Below, one piece after another: positions 43,701 to 49,562 of a stretch of DNA of 49,562 nt. Both the position numbers and the translations under genes were made by a program. Origin of the DNA: an uncultured Ruminococcus sp. Lineage in GTDB: Bacteria; Bacillota; Clostridia; Oscillospirales; Ruminococcaceae. The notes beneath the pieces were generated by a model. The model did not search any database, was not told the origin of the DNA, and saw nothing but the letters and a program-made list of their open reading frames with translations. The stretch covers positions 1 through 49,562 of the forward strand of contig CADAHS010000015.1 in the NCBI GenBank assembly GCA_902787825.1, read 5' to 3'. Within the stretch, counting starts at the first letter, position 1; every line of letters starts with the position of its first letter.

Positions 43701-44400
43701 AGCCGTTATCGACCAGCTCAGAGAGCTTGGAAAGGTATCTCAGATCTCTACGGGCAGCTATATCAAGACAGCCGAAAAGGTCGCAGAGAACCTCCGGACG
43801 AGGATCAAGACCAATACCAACGGCAGCACCTCAGCTCCTAAGGAAGTATTCTTTGTAACAAATGCAGCATACGCAGATGCACTTTCCGCATCACCTGTAG
43901 CTGCTATCAAGGGTGCACCGATCATCTATGTCGATCCTAAGGCTAAGGATCTTGATTCAGCAGTCAAGAGCTATCTCAGCACTATCAAGGGCAGCGTTAC
44001 CAAGGCGTACATCATAGGCGGAACAGTAGCTATGCCGACAACTGTTGAGAAAAAGATCCAGCAGGCACTTCCGGGCAGCCGGGTAATAAGATTTGCAGGT
44101 GCCCGCAGATATGAGACCTGCATAATGATCAACGAGTATTTCACCAATACCGATAAGGTCCTCACAAGCAGATCGCTTTGTGTGGCAAAGGGACTTGACT
44201 TCCCTGACGCTCTCGCAGGCGGCGTGTTCGCAGCAGCCAGAAAGGCACCTGTGTTCCTTGTGGATCCTGTCGTAAATCCTGATTCCAAGAAGGCTCAGAT
44301 AGAGTATCTCAAGAAGAAAAAGGCTAACAAGATCATCGTGTTCGGCGGTCCTGTTGCAGTTCCGGATCAGGTAGTGAACTTTGTGAAGAATACAAAGTAA
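37783..44400 (+). CDS. giant LRR surface protein with nine Ig-like repeats and CW_binding_2 anchor (2205 aa)
   Basis: Signal peptide (MKKRIMAMVIALLMAASALPMSDIAEF) clearly related to that of the 1490-aa paralogue. Residues ~140-1090 are BspA-type leucine-rich repeats (IGDSAFQGCTKLKVI and similar). A Big_2-like domain lies at ~1100-1190. Residues ~1195-1880 are nine repeats of ~76 residues: AAVSLSQTAYSYDGSAKKPVVTVKDG...NTDYTVTYTNNTNAGTATVTVTGKGNY, close to MBG/YDG Ig-like modules, which extend a protein away from the cell. The C-terminal ~320 residues are three CW_binding_2 repeats. GAGGAGG before ATG at 37783. Probably a long adhesin or receptor in which the repeats form a stalk and the LRR a ligand-binding head. 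Confidence 0.92.
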   Translation: MKKRIMAMVIALLMAASALPMSDIAEFVPDISVKATADDETEVGVGKQASIMLDNGKSAYFTATFYPNNVLIEPKNPDNDEQAELFYDSGNIKITSAKMEKIRTAAAQVLGAPPSAITLTNIVSDEKKNSMKKKLKTKINNVDLSGAYTTDKDCYIAYLGDDIFNGFTSLQTVKLNSNIRSIGKNAFNGCSMFIGEGAQGIDLSNVMSIGESAFSGCPILEKVKLGNGLTEIPSKAFNNCKKLAEINIPSEVTRIGESAFAGDVALRKVTFYTKHSLVIFKKAFSGCSALANINYVDNKNVTINNTLPPLLAQAGNGCFENCKSLNTLKIGSMLTYLPPNMFSGCSGLKTLKFTDLNNSFLEWVGQNAFNGCTELTELIFPKSEDFKGFCSSVFSGCSKLKKVIVPDNTKYLGGKAEIDKDDEDKERFIYTPFEQYYDPEDPDKKLDTGGNLFYNCKQLSFAGWSNKDVLSDNQVLIPSGVVYIPTFTFRNCSGLTLMDLTDYIGDDIGDSAFEGCTSLKKVSLPNSVKRIRTKLFYNCSSLVEVIYSNELEEIEDSAFEGCKLLYKVYPRGQKGIDGAIIFPKTLVSLGKNAFRNCESFKYLNILGGDKAALTALSGNAFENCKKFEGATKDGTSSEEISFPEGIHVTGEYVFRGCTNLKKIRFTGDLNVINKGLFQNCTSLETVVVNPTITQIMESAFENCSSLKKAPVTEKGKSGISQLTVVNDKAFNKCTSITEIDISDCKDLMSIGKNSFSGCTNLAAVYLPQDASLGTIGDSAFQGCTKLKVITANKNDRINSLFPNTIWEIGTSAFSSTALKSITIVKPTKTDNKTTIGASAFARCEKLTSADLSKSTLVHLSDSTFSDDAELTTLALPAATLNSIGKSALSGCTKLSTINSKTKGKAVIPASVKSIGDSAFKDNVCISKYVLSENTDTISLSAFDISRMPSADDIEKGNADPLKEFDVDENNPNFMSINGVLYDKDPDDYQPKTLLIYPMMKEDETLEIPDTVEQIRSKAVSNNTNLKNVTINKDLENINDNAFFNCTGLTKVEFGTNKNVKFAKTAFSGLTGKPKVGFYAAKGSTAEKYAQANENTIQFYDNNMKAATISIDQGESVVYPKSTRFDLTVTLKTASGQKTNDMLSWSSSNINVVSVDNEGHCTTKNIDGSSTLTVITEGGLKATIVVSVGKKTITDQMVTLSQTSFTYDGKEKKPTVTVKDGTSTLRSGTDYTVAYSANTNVGTATVTVTGNGVYRGSIQKTFKIAAKPITNMALSISPESFVYSGAARKPAVTLKDGAKVLTLGTDYTVTYANNTNVGTATLKVTGRGNYSSSVSRTFAITAKSIAGATVTVEPSSYTYDGKAKTPKVTVMDGKKVLVNGTDYTLTYKNNTAVGTASVIVYGKGNYNKNTFASATFNINKISLKNAAVTLAATSYSYDGTAKKPAVTVKSGEQILKNGVDYTVTYSNNVNPGTATVTVTGAGKYGGSVSKTFTIAETRAKPINAASVSLSQTAYSYDGTAKRPVVTVKDAQKVLKANTDYTVVYTNNTKAGTATVTVTGAGKYGGNVVKNFTIKAKSVAGAAVSLSQTAYSYDGSAKKPVVTVKDGYKVLKANTDYTVTYTNNTNAGTATVTVTGKGNYDQSVAKTFTIKAKSITGAAVSLSQTAYSYDGSAKKPVVTVKDGKKVLKANTDYTVAYTNNTNAGTATVTVTGKGNYAQSVTRSFTIKAKSITGAAVTFTPASMVYTGTALRPTVTVSDGKKVLKANTDYTVTYTKNTNVGTATFTVTGKGNYNQSVKKTFRITAKPIADLKFTLSQTKFNYDGKEKTPKVTITDGKKQLKEGTDYTISYSNNVEGSKKAAVTVTAKGNYKGKKTLLFTINDNEKSLFRLQGSRREFTATAISAKCYDQADTVIVTTGYDFHDALISVPLATAYDAPILLVHMNVLHDDVKDEIVRLGAKNIIVVNTTGTQYTISKAVIDQLRELGKVSQISTGSYIKTAEKVAENLRTRIKTNTNGSTSAPKEVFFVTNAAYADALSASPVAAIKGAPIIYVDPKAKDLDSAVKSYLSTIKGSVTKAYIIGGTVAMPTTVEKKIQQALPGSRVIRFAGARRYETCIMINEYFTNTDKVLTSRSLCVAKGLDFPDALAGGVFAAARKAPVFLVDPVVNPDSKKAQIEYLKKKKANKIIVFGGPVAVPDQVVNFVKNTK
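41362..43420 (+). repeat. nine tandem ~76-codon Ig-like repeats
   Basis: Nine units with the YDG...P.VTV.DG...DY.V.Y..N...GTATVTVTG.G.Y core. Units 6 and 7 (42523-42750 and 42751-42978) are each 228 bp and roughly 95% identical in DNA by eye, a recent duplication; outer units are more diverged. Confidence 0.92.
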
Positions 44401-44418
44401 TACTCTGACAAAATAATT

Positions 44419-44456
44419 CAGGTCCGTGGGAATTATCTCACGGACCTGTTATTTTA
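44419..44456 (+). terminator. intrinsic terminator, second copy of the duplicated hairpin
   Basis: CAGGTCCGTG, ten-base loop, CACGGACCTG; the T-tract is broken (GTTATTTT), so it may be leakier than the first copy at 37577. Confidence 0.8.
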
Positions 44457-44469
44457 TGCACAATAAGGC

Positions 44470-44498
44470 TTGAATTGTTGATAAAGATATGATATAAT
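44470..44498 (+). promoter_or_regulatory. promoter of the algI-like operon
   Basis: TTGAAT, 17-bp spacer, TATAAT; 51 bp before the start codon. Confidence 0.75.
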
Positions 44499-44549
44499 AA
44501 TATGTATTAAATAATTCCTCGTTTATGGGTATTAAATGGAGAGATAATT

Positions 44550-46085
44550 ATGGGATTCACGACAACTTTGTTCCTGTTCGTATTCTTCCCGGTGAGCGTG
44601 CTTTTGTATTATATTTTCAATCTGCTCAGCACCATGGGACCGCTTGCGAACGTGTTTCAGAAATTCAGGGTTTGCGATATAGTCCTGATAATAGTCAGTC
44701 TCGTGTTCTATGCGGCTGCGGGCATCGGCAATATGTGGAAGCTGTGTCTGTACATAGCGCTTGTATACGCTGTCGGCTGGGGAATACAGTTCAAGCGTGA
44801 TTTCAAGAATCGTGGTTTCAATTCAATGTATTCGTATGACGATGATGAAGATGAGACCGACGAGGACGGCAATCCCAAAAAGAAAAAGCGTGACTGGATA
44901 CTGCTTGGCATAATGGTGCTCGGCGTTGTTTTCGTGACGGTAGTGCTCATAGTCTTCAAGTATTCCGACTTCCTGACCGACCTTTTCACCTTCAATTTCA
45001 AAGGCTCGGGAAAGGCATCGCTCATTGCGCCGATCGGAATATCTTTCATTACCTTCTCATCTGTATCATATATCGTGGATATCTACAAGGATAAAGCATC
45101 GAGCATGAACCCGATAGACTGCGCTTTGTATATATGCTTCTTCCCAAAGGTCGTTTCCGGACCTATCGTGCTGTGGAGAGATTTCAAACCACAGTGCGGC
45201 AGCAGAAGTCTTTCTGTGGACACCCTGTTTGACGGTATCCAAAGGCTTATGATCGGTTTTGCAAAGAAGCTCATTATCGCCGATACCTTTGGTGTGTGCA
45301 TCGCAAAGACCGCCGGTGCAGCGATAGATGTCCCAACAGCCTGGGGTGTGAACCTTTTGTTTATGCTGCAGATCTACTTTGATTTCTCGGGCTACTCGGA
45401 TATCGCTATCGGACTTTCAAGGATCTTCGGATTTGAGTTTGAGGAAAACTTCAATTTCCCGTACCTCAGCACGTCTATCACAGATTTCTGGAGGCGCTGG
45501 CATATCTCACTTGGAACATGGTTCAAGGAGTATATATATATCCCCCTCGGCGGAAGCCGCAAGGGTCAGCTCAGAACTATCCTGAACCTCGCTGTTGTAT
45601 TCCTCATCTCGGGACTGTGGCACGGCGCAGGCTGGACGTTCATCATCTGGGGACTGCTCAACGGCTTGTTCAGGATACTTGAAAAGCTTATGGAGAACAG
45701 CAGGTTCTACAATGCTATCCCATCGTTTTTCAAGTGGCTGGTAACAATGGTGATCGTATACTTGTGCTGGATAGTATTCAGATTTACCGATTTCACTCAG
45801 CTCATCGACTGGTTCAAGCTGATGTTTGGTATAAAAACCTATTCAAATGTTCCGTTTACGTTCCTGTATTATTTCGACTGGCAGATCATCGCATTTGCTG
45901 CGATCGCATTGCTGGGTTCAACGATCCTTGGATTTGAAGGCGTTAAGAGCTATTTTGAAAGGGTCAGAGAGTCATCTGCAGGCTTTATGTTCTTCAGACA
46001 GCTGCTGGGGATAGCGCTGTTTGCATTGGCTGTTATGTTTATGGTAAGCTCGACCTACAGCCCGTTCATCTATATGCAGTACTGA
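44550..46085 (+). CDS. MBOAT membrane O-acyltransferase, AlgI-like
   Basis: 511 residues, about ten membrane segments. MBOAT signature: YFDFSGYSDIAIGLSRIFGFEFEENFNFPYLSTSITDFWRRWHISLGTWFKEYIYIPLGGSRKG and FLISGLWHGAGWTFIIWGLLNG. H318 (RRWHIS) and H358 (LWHGAG) are the conserved pair, the latter catalytic. It moves acetyl groups across the membrane to a partner for O-acetylation of an envelope polysaccharide. A cytoplasmic insert of acidic then basic residues (SYDDDEDETDEDGNPKKKKRDW, ~95-116) is not usual in AlgI or DltB. GGAG eight bases before ATG. Upstream of an AlgJ-like gene at 21 bp, forming an acetylation pair. Confidence 0.92.
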   Translation: MGFTTTLFLFVFFPVSVLLYYIFNLLSTMGPLANVFQKFRVCDIVLIIVSLVFYAAAGIGNMWKLCLYIALVYAVGWGIQFKRDFKNRGFNSMYSYDDDEDETDEDGNPKKKKRDWILLGIMVLGVVFVTVVLIVFKYSDFLTDLFTFNFKGSGKASLIAPIGISFITFSSVSYIVDIYKDKASSMNPIDCALYICFFPKVVSGPIVLWRDFKPQCGSRSLSVDTLFDGIQRLMIGFAKKLIIADTFGVCIAKTAGAAIDVPTAWGVNLLFMLQIYFDFSGYSDIAIGLSRIFGFEFEENFNFPYLSTSITDFWRRWHISLGTWFKEYIYIPLGGSRKGQLRTILNLAVVFLISGLWHGAGWTFIIWGLLNGLFRILEKLMENSRFYNAIPSFFKWLVTMVIVYLCWIVFRFTDFTQLIDWFKLMFGIKTYSNVPFTFLYYFDWQIIAFAAIALLGSTILGFEGVKSYFERVRESSAGFMFFRQLLGIALFALAVMFMVSSTYSPFIYMQY

Positions 46086-46106
46086 CGGTGAAAGGAGAGA
46101 AAAGCT

Positions 46107-47492
46107 ATGAAAGGCGTTAAAGTCTTTACAATAATAGTGTTTGCAGCCATACTGATAGTACCGCTGGCTCTGTTCAATTTCAAGCCCGATGCAGTGTCTG
46201 AAATAGACAACAGAAAGCTTGCTGACTCGCCGTTTGGCGCAAATGCAGATAAATCTCAAAGCCTGACGACCCGTATGGAGAATTACGTCAATGACCGTAT
46301 CGGGCTGCGAGACGAGATGATACTTGGTTATACTGTGGTCAATGATGTTGTGTTCAATAAAATGGTGCACCCGTCTTATACCTACGGAAAGGACGGCTAT
46401 GTGTTCGGAGCAGGCATAATGACCAAAAACGATTTTGGTGAGTTTCACACCTCATTTGCGGATATGGTATCTCAGATGCAGGCTTACTGCAACCGAAGGA
46501 AGATCCCGTTCCTGTTTGTGCTCAACCCTTCAAAGCCGGCAATACTCACTAAAAAGCTGCCATCAAGCATTAACTATGATCGCAGCAGCATCACTCAGTT
46601 TGTTGCAGAGCTTAAAAAGCGTGGCGTAAACTATGTCGATAATACCGAGACGCTGCAAAAGCTCAGCGATTCGGGAACAGAGGTGTTCAACAAGAAGTAC
46701 GATGCCAACCACTGGAACGAAACAGGTGCCTATTACGGGACTCTCAATTCGCTGCAAAAGCTCAAAGAGACCTGCCCGAATGTGCATATCAATGAGGAGT
46801 CAGAGTTTGACATCACCACCGAAACCAAGACCTCTCTGCCCGTGTCAAAGTTCCCGATAAACGAGAAAATCCCCGTGTATACACCCAAGATAACCACATG
46901 GAGCAAGCTTGATAAGTATGAGGGACTCCCGTTTGATAAGGACTATCATAACTTTGACTATGTGACCAACAATGTCCGCAAGCAGGAGGGCTGCCCCAGA
47001 GCACTCGTGTTCCAGGGAAGCTATATGAATACCGGCGGACACAAGTTCTATGAGAACGCATTCGGCGAGTGCATACAGATACACAGCTACAACAATGTTA
47101 TAGATTTCCCGTCTTATTTCAACATCTTCCAACCGGACTGTGTAGTTTTTGAGATCACCGATTATGCTATCAAACCGGATTTCTTCAACTTTGATCGAAT
47201 GAAGGGTCTGACCTACAACATTCCGTTCTCTGCGCTGAAGGGAGTCGATCCGCTGCCAAGACCTGTTTCTTACGACAGCTTTGATATCAAAAAGAACGAC
47301 AACTTCACCGTGATAAGCTGGAGGAGCGATGAGAGCTTTGATGATGTATGGCTGAAAATGGATAATGTCTACGATATGGTAAAAACCAAGAACGGCTATA
47401 CCGTTATCGTCCCGACCAAGGAAAAAGACAACTTCACAGGCAAGCTCCAGGTACTGACCTATAAGGACAGACAGCTGTGCAGCTACTCTTAA
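46107..47492 (+). CDS. AlgJ/AlgX-like SGNH acetyltransferase partner (DHHW family)
   Basis: 461 residues. One N-terminal membrane anchor (VFTIIVFAAILIVPLALFNF), then EIDNRKLADSP, YVNDRIGLRDEMI and YGKDGYVFG, typical of AlgJ/AlgX and the DHHW family (PF14286). Catalytic elements: D199 and H202 in YDANHWNETGAYYG, and S305 in LVFQGSYMNTGG as likely nucleophile. It would take acetyl from the MBOAT and place it on polymer hydroxyls outside the membrane. GGAGAG before ATG at 46107. The gene is followed by a terminator. Target polymer unknown; the adjacent giant surface proteins suggest a wall or capsule glycan. Confidence 0.88.
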   Translation: MKGVKVFTIIVFAAILIVPLALFNFKPDAVSEIDNRKLADSPFGANADKSQSLTTRMENYVNDRIGLRDEMILGYTVVNDVVFNKMVHPSYTYGKDGYVFGAGIMTKNDFGEFHTSFADMVSQMQAYCNRRKIPFLFVLNPSKPAILTKKLPSSINYDRSSITQFVAELKKRGVNYVDNTETLQKLSDSGTEVFNKKYDANHWNETGAYYGTLNSLQKLKETCPNVHINEESEFDITTETKTSLPVSKFPINEKIPVYTPKITTWSKLDKYEGLPFDKDYHNFDYVTNNVRKQEGCPRALVFQGSYMNTGGHKFYENAFGECIQIHSYNNVIDFPSYFNIFQPDCVVFEITDYAIKPDFFNFDRMKGLTYNIPFSALKGVDPLPRPVSYDSFDIKKNDNFTVISWRSDESFDDVWLKMDNVYDMVKTKNGYTVIVPTKEKDNFTGKLQVLTYKDRQLCSYS

Positions 47493-47502
47493 CACAAACA
47501 GC

Positions 47503-47536
47503 AAAAGCACCGAGTCATCAGACCCGGTGCTTTTTT
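47503..47536. terminator. terminator shared by the algJ-like and trpB2 genes
   Basis: AAAAGCACCGAGTC, ATCA loop, GACCCGGTGC, then six T; A-run upstream gives four T on the minus strand for the converging trpB2 gene. Confidence 0.85.
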
Positions 47537-47570
47537 GTATCATATTATGAAGGAAATAATTAAGTTTGTA

Positions 47571-48947
47571 TCAATCTACCTTTGGCATACGAGCAACGCT
47601 CTGTGCGATCTCCTCATCTGTGGGAATGTAGTCGGTCATCTTGCCGTCGTTGAATGCCTCATAAGCGTACATATCAAAGTAGCCTGTGCCTGTGAGACCA
47701 AACAGGATAGTCTTTTCCTCGCCTGTCTGCTTGCACTTCAAAGCCTCGTCGATAGCGACCTTGATAGCGTGGCTGCTTTCCGGAGCAGGGAGGATACCCT
47801 CTGTTCTTGCAAACTGCTCAGCAGCTGCGAAAACGCTTGTCTGCTCGACCGAGCGAGCTTCCATAAGACCGTCTGCATAAAGCTGTGACAGTACGCTGCT
47901 CATTCCGTGGTAGCGCAGACCGCCTGCGTGGTTTGGTGAAGGCATAAATGTGCTTCCCAGCGTGTACATCTTGGCGAGCGGGCAAACAGCACCGGTATCG
48001 CAGAAATCGTATCCGTAGGTTCCTCTTGTCAGTGAAGGACACGAAGCAGGCTCAACAGCGATGAACTGGTAGTCAGCCTCGCCCCTGAGCTTTTCACCCA
48101 TGAATGGCGAGATAAGTCCGCCAAGGTTTGAACCGCCGCCTGCACAGCCGATTATCATATCGGGCTTGATGCCGTATTTGTCCATTGCTGCCTTTGATTC
48201 AAGACCTATTACAGACTGGTGCAAAAGTACCTGAGAAAGCACCGAGCCAAGAACATATCTGTAACCTTCCTGTGTGGTCGCAGCCTCAACAGCCTCTGAG
48301 ATCGCACAGCCAAGAGAACCATTTGTGCCCGGGAACTCTGCATTGATCTTTTTGCCGACATTTGTTGTCATTGAAGGCGAAGGGGTAACGTTTGCGCCGT
48401 AGGTACGCATTACCTCACGTCTGAAAGGCTTCTGCTCATAGGATACCTTTACCATATATACCTGACAGTCAAGTCCGAGATATGCGCAAGCCATTGAAAG
48501 AGCCGTGCCCCACTGACCTGCACCTGTTTCTGTTGTAACCCCCTTCAAGCCCTGCTTCTTGGCATAATAAGCCTGTGCGATAGCGCTGTTGAGCTTGTGG
48601 CTTCCGGAGGTGTTGTTTCCCTCAAATTTGTAGTAGATCTTAGCAGGCGTGCCAAGAGTCTTTTCAAGACAGTAAGCTCTTACCAGCGGAGAAGGTCTGT
48701 ACATCTTGTAAAAATCAAGTATCTCCTGCGGAATATCAATGTAAGGTGTTGTGTCATCAAGCTCCTGCTTTGCAAGCTCTGTGCAGAAAACGTGGCTGAG
48801 CTCCTCTATTGTGCACGGCTTGTGTGTTTCAGGGTTGAGAAGCGGAGCAGGCTTGTTTTTCATGTCTGCACGAACATTGTACCATTGCTTTGGCATCTCG
48901 TTCTCATCAAGATAGATCTTGTAGGGTATCTCTTTTTGGTTGCTCAT
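47571..48947 (-). CDS. trpB: tryptophan synthase beta chain, TrpB2 type
   Basis: 458 residues, longer than classical TrpB (~400) and with the TrpB2 N-terminal extension (IYLDENEMPKQWYNVRADM..., PLLNPETHKPCTIEEL). The PLP lysine is K118 in NTSGSHKLNSA; ETGAGQWGTALS and GCAGGGSNLGGL (phosphate-binding glycines) are present, as is SSHAIKVAIDEAL near the C terminus. It joins serine and indole into tryptophan. TrpB2 often acts without TrpA, using free indole, and no trpA is next to it here. AAAGGA before ATG at 48947. Under control of a tryptophan T-box (below), so transcribed when charged tRNA-Trp is low. Confidence 0.93.
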   Translation of the reverse strand: MSNQKEIPYKIYLDENEMPKQWYNVRADMKNKPAPLLNPETHKPCTIEELSHVFCTELAKQELDDTTPYIDIPQEILDFYKMYRPSPLVRAYCLEKTLGTPAKIYYKFEGNNTSGSHKLNSAIAQAYYAKKQGLKGVTTETGAGQWGTALSMACAYLGLDCQVYMVKVSYEQKPFRREVMRTYGANVTPSPSMTTNVGKKINAEFPGTNGSLGCAISEAVEAATTQEGYRYVLGSVLSQVLLHQSVIGLESKAAMDKYGIKPDMIIGCAGGGSNLGGLISPFMGEKLRGEADYQFIAVEPASCPSLTRGTYGYDFCDTGAVCPLAKMYTLGSTFMPSPNHAGGLRYHGMSSVLSQLYADGLMEARSVEQTSVFAAAEQFARTEGILPAPESSHAIKVAIDEALKCKQTGEEKTILFGLTGTGYFDMYAYEAFNDGKMTDYIPTDEEIAQSVARMPKVD

Positions 48948-48984
48948 AATAATTCATCCTTTCTGTTTATCGGGGTAACTCACA

Positions 48985-49236
48985 AAAACAAAAAACCCGC
49001 CCCACTCATAATGGGACAGGATCTGAAATTCCTGCTATGCCACCCAATTTTCAGCTTACGCTGCTGTTAACGTACCATCATACGCCTCACCCTTAACGCA
49101 GGTTCTACGTCTTGCCTAATCGGTCAAAACCCTTTCGGTTCGCCCTCACGAGTCCATTCGCAATATGTCTGACTGCCGTGATCTCACCACCCACAGCTCT
49201 CTTTGAATCAGGTGCATAAAGTTACTTACTCTCGAT
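48985..49236 (-). promoter_or_regulatory. tryptophan T-box riboswitch upstream of trpB2
   Basis: Read on the minus strand. Stem I: CGAG with AGTA loop-E motif near 49230, AGAGAGCTGTG-GGTGGTGAGAT-CACGG distal loops near 49202-49175, then specifier TGG (49156-49154) in GCGAATGGACTCG, closing the stem with CTCG. T-box: TTGGGTGGCATAGC with TGGC (49042-49039), which matches GCCA at the 3' end of a tRNA-Trp with discriminator G. Terminator: CCTGTCCCA / TGGGGCGGG then TTTTTT (49020-48990). All parts agree with tryptophan. Confidence 0.93.
48990..49020 (-). terminator. T-box terminator
   Basis: Nine-pair stem with G-U pairs, loop of seven, six T. Competes with the antiterminator formed around TGGCATAGCAGGA...TCCTG. 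Confidence 0.88.
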
Positions 49237-49267
49237 CATTGGTTTTTGGCTGCTATTTACGTTTATG

Positions 49268-49296
49268 ATAATATCATATTCTCACCGATTTGTCAA
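49268..49296 (-). promoter_or_regulatory. sigma-A promoter of the T-box/trpB2 transcript
   Basis: Minus strand TTGACA (49296-49291), 17-bp spacer, TATTAT (49273-49268). Confidence 0.85.
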
Positions 49297-49357
49297 GTAC
49301 CCTCTCAAAATTTTTCTGCAATAAATCAGAATTTGCCGCAGTGTTCCTGCCGGACAG

Positions 49358-49394
49358 CTGGGGGAAACCCTTTTGGAGAAGGGTTATCCCCCAG
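49358..49394. repeat. CTGGGGG...CCCCCAG intergenic palindrome
   Basis: CTGGGGG-AAACCCTT (49358-49372) pairs with AAGGGTTA-TCCCCCAG (49379-49394) with one extra base. No T-run, no ORF. Looks like a REP-type intergenic element; no further copy was seen in this window. Confidence 0.6.
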
Positions 49395-49418
49395 ACCCCC
49401 TTCCTAAACCTCTTAATG

Positions 49419-49458
49419 ATTTTCACTAATCGGGCATAAAAGCCCGATTAGTGAAAAT
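49419..49458. repeat. perfect 17-bp inverted repeat
   Basis: ATTTTCACTAATCGGGC (49419-49435) and its exact complement (49442-49458) around loop ATAAAA. Ends in AA, not a T-run, on the plus strand. The remaining 100 bases to the window end (49459-49562) hold no recognisable gene. Confidence 0.7.
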
Positions 49459-49562
49459 AACTGAAAGTTCAGAAAAGAGAGTGTGAGAGAAAAGCTTTCT
49501 TCAAGAGAATATCCTCAGTTATTCAACAAGAATACCGCAGTAAGCTCTGATATATATTTAAT

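Noticed and set aside
49358-49458. Palindromes considered as insertion-sequence ends or attachment sites.
   Set aside because: No transposase, integrase or target duplication is visible nearby.

Overview
The window looks like chromosome from a low-to-moderate GC Gram-positive anaerobe of the Clostridia, most like a gut Ruminococcus-type bacterium. The grounds are GGAGG-type ribosome sites on nearly every gene, sigma-A promoters with 17-bp spacers, Firmicutes cis-regulatory RNAs (a T-box, a SAM riboswitch and an ABC-F attenuator), BspA-type leucine-rich-repeat surface proteins with CW_binding_2 anchors, and HD-GYP/GGDEF/EAL proteins. The genus is an inference from protein style. I saw no rRNA, tRNA, CRISPR array, transposase or phage gene.

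Layout. 1-2.4 kb: tail of a DUF2130 protein, a minus-strand ArsR regulator with a C_GCAxxG_C_C redox protein, and a low-molecular-weight tyrosine phosphatase. 2.4-7.1 kb: two membrane c-di-GMP proteins, an HD-GYP phosphodiesterase with a duplicated C-terminal domain and an EAL phosphodiesterase. 7.1-10.7 kb: a minus-strand bioY-bioB-bioD-bioA operon behind a BirA-type operator. 10.7-11.3 kb: a 101-aa protein of unknown function behind a complete SAM-clan riboswitch. 11.3-17.0 kb: two small membrane or secreted proteins, a TetR regulator, a PutP-type symporter and an HtrA protease.

17.1-25.7 kb holds the most interesting cluster. An XRE regulator fused to a desulfoferrodoxin-like domain diverges from an operon of PP2C phosphatase, zinc-ribbon/Ser-Thr kinase/TM/leucine-rich-repeat receptor, tandem-FHA ABC ATPase and ABC-2 permease. 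A GGDEF protein with three PAS-like repeats follows. I infer a phosphorylation-gated transporter in which an outward-facing LRR domain controls the kinase, the FHA domains read its phosphothreonines, and the phosphatase resets the system.

25.8-33.0 kb: a three-gene set of membrane-anchored proteins including a TSP3-repeat lipoprotein, an Lsa/Vga-type ABC-F ribosome-protection ATPase behind an attenuator with a tiny Arg-rich leader peptide, an XRE regulator, a YegP-like protein, a spermidine-synthase-fold protein and a DUF2461 protein. 33-44.4 kb: two giant paralogous cell-surface proteins (1490 and 2205 aa); the second carries nine Ig-like repeats. 44.5-47.5 kb: an AlgI-type MBOAT acyltransferase and an AlgJ/DHHW-type partner, probably for O-acetylating an envelope polymer. 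47.5-49.3 kb: a TrpB2-type tryptophan synthase beta behind a tryptophan T-box. The last 260 bases hold only inverted repeats.

Common themes are RNA-level control of amino-acid, SAM and antibiotic responses, cyclic-di-GMP and Ser/Thr phosphorylation signalling, and cell-surface construction. All family names rest on reading motifs by eye; no searches were run.
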